Shown here one piece after another: positions 59,157-64,000 of a DNA stretch of 64,000 nucleotides (position 1 is its first letter; every line of letters begins with the position of its first letter). A program made the position numbers and the translations under genes. The stretch comes from Actinobacillus lignieresii. GTDB lineage: Bacteria; Pseudomonadota; Gammaproteobacteria; Enterobacterales; Pasteurellaceae. The notes below the pieces were generated by a model. That model ran no database searches. It was not told where the DNA came from and saw only the letters and a list, made by a program, of their open reading frames with translations. The stretch covers positions 1,827,501 through 1,891,500 of the forward strand of contig NZ_UFRM01000001.1 of the NCBI RefSeq assembly GCF_900444945.1, in the 5' to 3' direction.

Positions 59157-60017
59157 ATGAGAAAGCACAAGTTGGGGATTTACGAAAAAGCATTACCTAA
59201 AAATATTTCTTGGCAAGACAGACTTTCGATTGCTAAAGCGTGCGGTTTTGATTTCGTCGAAATTTCCGTGGACGAAACGGACGAGCGTTTAGCTCGTTTA
59301 GATTGGACTAAAGAACAACGAATCGAATTAGTCAAAGCGATCATCAATACCGGCGTGACTATTCCGTCAATGTGTTTATCCGGTCATCGCCGCTTCCCGT
59401 TCGGATCTCGTGATGAAGCCACTCGCCAAAAAGCCTATGAAATTATGGAAAAAGCGATTCAACTTGCGGTGGATTTAGGTATTCGTACCATCCAATTAGC
59501 CGGCTATGACGTGTATTACGAAGAGCAAGACGAAGGCACGATTGAACGTTTCCGACAAGGCTTAGAATGGGCGACCGAACTGGCGGCAAGTAATCAAGTG
59601 ACCCTTGCGGTCGAAATTATGGATACCAAGTTTATGAGCTCGATTAAACGTTGGAAAAAATGGGACGAAATTATTAAATCGCCATGGTTTACCGTTTATC
59701 CGGATATTGGCAACGTTTCGGCTTGGAACGATGACATTGAAGCGGAATTTGCCCTAGGTATCGATAAAATTTCGGCTATTCACTTAAAAGATACTTACAA
59801 AGTGACCGAAACTTGTAAAGGTCAATTCCGTGACGTACCGTTCGGTGACGGTTGTGTGGACTTCAAAGGTTTCTTCGAAATCTTGGCAAAATTAAATTAT
59901 CGCGGTGCATTCTTAATTGAAATGTGGACCGAAAAAGCGGAAGAACCGATTGCGGAAATTATTAATGCCCGCCGTTGGATTGAACAAAAAATGAAAGAGG
60001 GTGGTTTCCAATGCTAA
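59157..60017 (+). CDS. ulaE: L-xylulose-5-phosphate 3-epimerase
   Basis: Converts L-xylulose 5-phosphate to L-ribulose 5-phosphate. Starting at 59157, eight bases after GAGG, the protein has 286 residues (E. coli 284); the ATG at 59151 is too close to that site. N-terminal [18 protein letters not shown] and [19 protein letters not shown] match the family. Metal ligands are expected in [20 protein letters not shown] and LIEMWTE. The end overlaps ulaF by seven bases. Confidence 0.95.
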   Translation: MRKHKLGIYEKALPKNISWQDRLSIAKACGFDFVEISVDETDERLARLDWTKEQRIELVKAIINTGVTIPSMCLSGHRRFPFGSRDEATRQKAYEIMEKAIQLAVDLGIRTIQLAGYDVYYEEQDEGTIERFRQGLEWATELAASNQVTLAVEIMDTKFMSSIKRWKKWDEIIKSPWFTVYPDIGNVSAWNDDIEAEFALGIDKISAIHLKDTYKVTETCKGQFRDVPFGDGCVDFKGFFEILAKLNYRGAFLIEMWTEKAEEPIAEIINARRWIEQKMKEGGFQC

Positions 60018-60724
60018 CAGAATTATCTCCAAAATTATTGGCGATGCGTGATCGCGTATTTAAAGCGAATCTTGAATTACCAAAATACAAATTAGTTACT
60101 TTCACTTGGGGCAACGTAAGTGAAATCGACCGTGAAACCGGTTATGTAGCGATCAAACCTTCCGGTGTGGAATATGCAACGATGAAGCCGGAAGACATTG
60201 TCTTTGTCGATTTACAAGGTAATCGCGTATTCGGCGATAAAAAACCGTCGTCCGATACCCCGACCCACTTAGAATTTTACCGCCAATTCCCGAATATCGG
60301 CGGTGTGGTGCATACTCACTCACGTCACGCGACCGCATGGGCGCAAGCCGGTGAAGATATTCTTGCGTTAGGCACAACACAAGGCGACTACTTCTACGGT
60401 TCGGTACCTTGTACACGCCGAATGACACCGGAAGAAATTGCCGGCGAATACGAATTGGAAACCGGTAAAGTAGTGGTGGAAACCTTCCGTAAACGCGGTA
60501 TTGATCCGGATATGGTGCCGGGCGTATTAGTCCATTCGCACGGGCCTTTCACTTGGGGTAAAGATGCGCATGATGCGGTACATAATTCCGTAGTGCTGGA
60601 AGAAGTGGCGTATATGAACTTCGTTAGCCACCAAATTCGTCCTAATATCGGCTCAATGCAACAAGAATTACTCGATAAACACTATTTACGTAAACACGGT
60701 GCAAACGCCTATTACGGACAATAA
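60011..60724 (+). CDS. ulaF: L-ribulose-5-phosphate 4-epimerase
   Basis: Final ula enzyme, epimerising L-ribulose 5-phosphate to D-xylulose 5-phosphate for the pentose phosphate pathway. The 237-residue protein is of the class II aldolase/AraD family (E. coli UlaF 228). Conserved parts include [30 protein letters not shown] and the zinc ligands in [14 protein letters not shown] and [11 protein letters not shown]. It overlaps ulaE, implying coupled translation. Confidence 0.95.
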   Translation: MLTELSPKLLAMRDRVFKANLELPKYKLVTFTWGNVSEIDRETGYVAIKPSGVEYATMKPEDIVFVDLQGNRVFGDKKPSSDTPTHLEFYRQFPNIGGVVHTHSRHATAWAQAGEDILALGTTQGDYFYGSVPCTRRMTPEEIAGEYELETGKVVVETFRKRGIDPDMVPGVLVHSHGPFTWGKDAHDAVHNSVVLEEVAYMNFVSHQIRPNIGSMQQELLDKHYLRKHGANAYYGQ

Positions 60725-60746
60725 ATCTTTTTAATGTTGTGTGTGC

Positions 60747-60792
60747 AAGCGGTCAAAATTGCAGAATTTTTTGCAAATTCGACCGCTTTTTT
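60747..60792 (+). terminator. Terminator of ulaGREF (inverted uptake-signal core)
   Basis: AAGCGGTC (60747-60754) pairs with GACCGCTT (60781-60788), with inner TTGCA/TGCAA complementarity and a T-run to 60792. Confidence 0.8.
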
Positions 60793-60828
60793 ATCGAACT
60801 TATTAAGCGGTATATTGTTTCCGGCGAT

Positions 60829-60853
60829 AAAAAAGCCTCCGAATACGGAGGCT
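60829..60853 (-). terminator. Terminator of fklB
   Basis: AGCCTCCG (60834-60841) pairs with CGGAGGCT (60846-60853) around AATA; on the minus strand six T residues follow. Confidence 0.88.
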
Positions 60854-60875
60854 AGATAGATGGTTTGAATCAGAA

Positions 60876-61505
60876 TTAAAGAATATCTAATAATTCCACT
60901 TCAAAAATTAAGGTGGCAAACGGAGGAATTGATGCGCCTGCACCACGTTCACCGTAAGCTAACTCTTGCGGAATGGTTAAACGCCATTTTGAACCGACGG
61001 TCATTAATTGTAACGCTTCCGTCCAACCTTTGATTACGCCGCCGATCGGGAATTCCGCCGGTGTACCACGTTTTACCGAGCTGTCGAACACCGTACCGTC
61101 AATTAAAGAACCGGTGTAATGTACGCGAACCGTGCTGTCCGCCGTCGGTTTTGCACCCGTACCTTCGGTTAATACTTCATATTGCAAACCGGATTCTGTC
61201 ACCACAACGCCTTTTGCTTTCTTGTTTTCTTCTAAGAACGCTTTGTTATCCGCTTCAATCGCTTTAAACGCTTCCGCTTGCGCCGCTTCCGCGCGTGCGC
61301 CTAACTCTTGTAACGCTTTGGTCACATCGTTAAGATCAATTGCCGGCGGGTTTTGATTTAATACGTCGTTAATACCGCGAGCAACCGCTTCGGCATCCAC
61401 TTCCATACCGCTACTTAATAATTGCTGACCGATTTGTAAACCGATTCCGTAACCGCCTTTTGCTTCCGTTGTTTCTAAAGCGACCGCATTGAAATCTAAT
61501 GCCAT
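60876..61505 (-). CDS. fklB: FKBP-type peptidyl-prolyl cis-trans isomerase (FKBP22-like)
   Basis: Folding helper of 209 residues (E. coli FklB 206). The N-terminal helical dimerisation domain (about 1-95) begins [19 protein letters not shown], and the C-terminal FKBP domain starts near [13 protein letters not shown] with the active pocket residues in [29 protein letters not shown] and [16 protein letters not shown]. No signal peptide is seen, so it is likely cytoplasmic. It is a single-gene unit with its own terminator. Confidence 0.93.
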   Translation of the reverse strand: MALDFNAVALETTEAKGGYGIGLQIGQQLLSSGMEVDAEAVARGINDVLNQNPPAIDLNDVTKALQELGARAEAAQAEAFKAIEADNKAFLEENKKAKGVVVTESGLQYEVLTEGTGAKPTADSTVRVHYTGSLIDGTVFDSSVKRGTPAEFPIGGVIKGWTEALQLMTVGSKWRLTIPQELAYGERGAGASIPPFATLIFEVELLDIL

Positions 61506-61834
61506 GTTTTGTTTCCTTTTATGATAGTGTAAAGACGCACTCTTTTATGGGGATGAATTTAAAGAATACAACCCTTAATAACAAGAAAATAACTTCATTA
61601 TGATACGGCTTGCGACACTTGTTATTTTGTGTATAAAAAACAATCAATCAGAAGCGGTTTAAATATGTATGGTTTATGTTAATTGACTAAAAACTTACAT
61701 TAAAACAAAGAGATAGCATTAAGTTAAAGGCTTTTATCACAAAAATCTAATATGTGATTTACAATTGAGCTGTTTAGAAAGTTAAAATATAATCCGCAAT
61801 CTCTTTTTTTGATAGATTTGAGGTTCTAAATTAG
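61506..61834. other. 329-base gene-free region upstream of fklB and the unknown membrane gene
   Basis: Two promoter regions must share this gap because the flanking genes diverge. For the right-hand gene, TTGAGC (61765-61770) with a 17-base spacer and TATAAT (61788-61793) forms a good promoter, giving a start about 61800. Apart from this the AT-rich DNA shows no repeat, RNA or small gene I can support. Confidence 0.6.
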
Positions 61835-62572
61835 ATGCTTGGGGTTATCAATAAAATTGTATCATCTTCTCTTTCTATGGCTTTCTTGGGCGTACTGAGT
61901 TGGTCTTCCGCCTATTCTTACGGATGGGGTCAGTCTTGCTTTTACGGTTTTCCTTTATGGTATGTGGATGTCGGAGCAGGCAATGTCGCTCGCAGCCTCG
62001 GTTATGTGTTTTACGTCACCGCCGTTCTTTGTATCACTTACTTAATCGGCTTATTTTTATTAACCAAAGCCAAACCGTTTCTGAGCGAATCCTGTATTAA
62101 ACTTGTTCGCGCCAGTATCTTGTGTGCGCTTGCCACCTTACCTATTTTGATTATCAGTACGTTACTTAACGGTAAAATTTATCAACAAGCGGTCATCTCT
62201 TATTTATGTGCGGTGATTTTATTCGTTATCGCACTGCGTAACGTGATTAACCGCCATATCCGTAATATCAATATTTATTCGGCGATCCAGTTTTTCCAAA
62301 GTCATAAAAGTAACGTACTCATCTTTACTTATGCGTATTTTATGATCTTCGCCTTTATGGTCGGCTATTTACGCCCGCACTTCAAAACACGTTTCGATAT
62401 GATCGAAATTAATGCTCAAATGTATTACGTTCTCGCTAAATACAACAAAACTTTTATCTTATCGAAAGAGTTAAAAATAGATAACGATGAGTTTTATCTG
62501 TACGAGCTAAATCCGAATCAGCTAGGACATATCCAAATCGTCGATGCGCATCATCCGTTTGGGTTACAGTGA
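61835..62572 (+). CDS. Putative membrane protein of unknown function
   Basis: A 245-residue protein not matched to a family I know. Five hydrophobic segments are visible, at about residues 8-28, 54-76, 89-110, 118-136 and 157-177, followed by a polar C-terminal tail of about 65 residues. A sigma-70 type promoter lies 40-70 bases upstream. It is next to an IS element, and no operon partner is visible. Function cannot be assigned. Confidence 0.72.
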   Translation: MLGVINKIVSSSLSMAFLGVLSWSSAYSYGWGQSCFYGFPLWYVDVGAGNVARSLGYVFYVTAVLCITYLIGLFLLTKAKPFLSESCIKLVRASILCALATLPILIISTLLNGKIYQQAVISYLCAVILFVIALRNVINRHIRNINIYSAIQFFQSHKSNVLIFTYAYFMIFAFMVGYLRPHFKTRFDMIEINAQMYYVLAKYNKTFILSKELKIDNDEFYLYELNPNQLGHIQIVDAHHPFGLQ

Positions 62573-62690
62573 TCTTACGATGTGAATATAAAATAAACGG
62601 CAAATAAGCTCGGAAGAGAAGAAGAAAACAATCCTTATATAATTATAAAAAAGCCCTTACTTTGATCTGACCCCAAAAAGTTAGACTGTT

Positions 62691-63543
62691 TTAATTTAAG
62701 GACTGAATTCTGTATTGTACAGGGCTCAGTCCTTTTAATTTCACTTGAATACGCTCATTGTTGTAATAATGAATGTACTCGTGAATCACTTTCTCAAGTT
62801 GTTCGAAAGTGTCAAATCGCTTACCAAAGTAACATTCCGTTTTCAATCGCCCAAAAAAACTTTCCATTGCCCCATTATCCAAACAATTCCCTTTTCTCGA
62901 CATACTTTGTTTAATATGATGTTTTCTCAGCATTTCTTGATAGTCTGCCATCTGGTATTGCCAGCCTTGGTCGGAATGTAAAATCGGTTTAGCGTCCTTA
63001 GGCAGTTTTGCGACCGCTTGCTTTAGCATCCGCATCACTTGCTCAAAGTTAGGGCTTCTTGCTAAATCATAAGCAAGAATTTCACTATTAAATAAGTCTT
63101 TAATGGGGGATAAATAGAGCTTGCCTTCCGCACATTTAAACTCAGTGATATCCGTTACGAGCTTTTCATTTGGCGCCGTTGCGTGAAAATCCTGTTGCAA
63201 TACATTCTCGGCAATTTTACCCACTTCACCTTGATAAGAACGATATTTCCTCTGCTTACATTTCCCTTTTAAATCAAGCTGTTGCATTATCCTTTGAATA
63301 CGCTTATGGTTAATCGCACCAAAAAAATCACGTAACTTTAACGTAATACGACGATAGCCATAATTGCCATCATTATCCTAATAAATCTCAATCACTTTCT
63401 GCCTCATCACTGCATTTTTATCGATTTTAGGCGGTAAGTGATAAAAGAACGTACTACGTTTTAAACCCGTCAAAGGGAGGAGGATTTCTAAGGGAAAATC
63501 CACTCGCAACGTTTTTACGATGGCTGCTTTTGCCGCATTTTTT
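62691..63543 (-). pseudogene. IS3-family transposase orfB, interrupted by an amber stop
   Basis: The catalytic transposase part reads in the -1 frame relative to orfA from the A-run at 63538-63543, a plausible slippage site. It reads RVDFPLEILLPLTGLKRSTF, then VIEIY, then TAG at 63378-63380, then DNDGNYGYRRITLKLR. Gln (CAG) is the usual residue at this place, so one C-to-T change explains the stop. The downstream part, 198 residues from ATG 63287, retains the DDE triad: TDITEF, LHSDQGWQY and DNGAMESFFGRLK. Without read-through the full OrfAB protein cannot be made. Confidence 0.85.
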
Positions 63544-64000
63544 GTTGGTTGAACTCCCGCAGCTTTTTTAGGTAAGCTACCTCCGCTTCCAGCTCTAAAA
63601 TACGATAACGTAAGCGTTCTTCTTCAGTTTTAGGTGGAGGAGGCATTTTCGGGTATTTCGGTTTCATTGTCGGACGACCTTTTGGTTTGGGTAATAAGCC
63701 GTTTATACCTTGTTCTTCAAAGATGTGCAACCATTGGCTAATCGAACCTGAATTAGCAATACCAAAATGAAGGGAGGCGCTTTCCGCAGAAAATTGCCCT
63801 TTTTTGACCGCTTGTATGACGGTTAATTTGAATTCGGGGGAATATTTTTGCTTCTTACCCATCACCGCTAGTCCATTGATTCCGTTGTGATTAAATTGAG
63901 CAATCCACCGAGTTAAGGTTTTCTTGGATAATTGAAAATGTCGTTGAGTGAATAAACGGTTTTTGTCATTTTGAAGATAAAACTCGATGACTTGTTGTTT
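63515..64000 (-). CDS. IS3-family transposase orfA (partial at right edge)
   Basis: The DNA-binding part of the transposase, open from the window edge to the stop at 63515 (at least 161 residues). A first helix-turn-helix region includes LSKKTLTRWIAQFNHNGING, and a second includes SPEFKLTVIQAVKKGQFSAE and SGSISQWLHIFEEQGINGLL. A leucine-zipper-like segment RLRYRILELEAEVAYLKKLRE follows, as is usual for IS3 OrfA. An in-frame GTG/ATG at 63865/63862 exists but is internal; the true start lies beyond the window. Confidence 0.88.
   Translation of the reverse strand, partial: KQQVIEFYLQNDKNRLFTQRHFQLSKKTLTRWIAQFNHNGINGLAVMGKKQKYSPEFKLTVIQAVKKGQFSAESASLHFGIANSGSISQWLHIFEEQGINGLLPKPKGRPTMKPKYPKMPPPPKTEEERLRYRILELEAEVAYLKKLREFNQQKMRQKQPS

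Larger units (their letters stand above)
62663..64000 (-). mobile_element. IS3-family (IS150-like group) insertion sequence, right part outside window
   Basis: A two-ORF transposon with HTH orfA and DDE orfB overlapping in the -1 frame. The left end is probably at about 62663, where TGATCTGACCCC begins, followed by AAAAAGTTAGACTG; such C-run/AAAAGTT ends are typical of the IS150 group. The other end and any target duplication are beyond the right edge. orfB is interrupted by an amber codon. Confidence 0.88.

Overview
The window is a chromosomal segment of a gammaproteobacterium of the family Pasteurellaceae, most likely the Actinobacillus pleuropneumoniae / A. suis side of the family. The main evidence is the repeated 9-mer ACAAGCGGT, the Apl-type DNA uptake signal sequence (the Haemophilus type would be AAGTGCGGT). 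It is often arranged as inverted pairs that act as intrinsic terminators. The order atpDGAHFEBI - rsmG - mnmG - AT-rich origin-like region, and the dmsABC-dmsD-napF block, also fit this family. Species is an inference; no rRNA or tRNA gene lies in the window.

Layout, left to right. (1) 4-6480, minus strand: F1Fo ATP synthase genes atpD to atpI (atpC would lie just left of the window), preceded by a region with a CRP-type site and a 12-bp inverted repeat. (2) 6835-9444, minus strand: rsmG and mnmG, followed by a probable chromosomal replication origin (9511-9830) with three perfect DnaA boxes and 11 GATC sites. (3) 9915-12598: a Cof-type phosphatase, an orphan amino-acid binding protein, YchJ and a small membrane protein. 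(4) 12686-24662: sugar genes, namely a mannose-family PTS (manXYZ), gluconate uptake and kinase with GntR and two GntR operators, and the ribose regulon rbsR-DACBK. (5) 24896-29957: anaerobic DMSO reductase dmsABC, its chaperone and a NapF-like ferredoxin, with an FNR/HlyX site. (6) 29954-32564: a small accessory patch holding a methyltransferase-like gene with an internal deletion, an Abi_2/AbiF-type HEPN protein preceded by its own promoter and a ~60-nt candidate structured RNA, three back-to-back hairpins, and an unrecognised AT-rich gene. (7) purL with a PurR operator. (8) 36744-44886: a complete L-fucose pathway (fucR, fucI, fucK, fucU, fucA, fucP, fucO). (9) yagU and a four-gene polar amino-acid/cysteine-type ABC importer. 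(10) 49011-53354: kpsC/kpsS-type capsule lipid-anchor glycosyltransferases and an outer-membrane protein. (11) 53515-60724: a complete L-ascorbate utilisation cluster (ulaD, ulaC, fused ulaA-ulaB, ulaG, ulaR, ulaE, ulaF). (12) fklB, an unknown membrane protein, and an IS3-family element that runs off the right edge and whose orfB carries an amber stop.

Much of the window serves carbon and energy metabolism in a host mucosa: five sugar or sugar-acid systems (mannose-type, gluconate, ribose, fucose, ascorbate), most with recognisable CRP sites, feed central metabolism, while ATP synthase and DMSO reductase handle energy conservation. The least understood part is the 29.9-32.6 kb accessory patch, where the abi gene and its leader RNA look like a compact RNA-controlled defence or toxin-antitoxin unit. 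All site calls were made by eye; no searches or folding programs were run.
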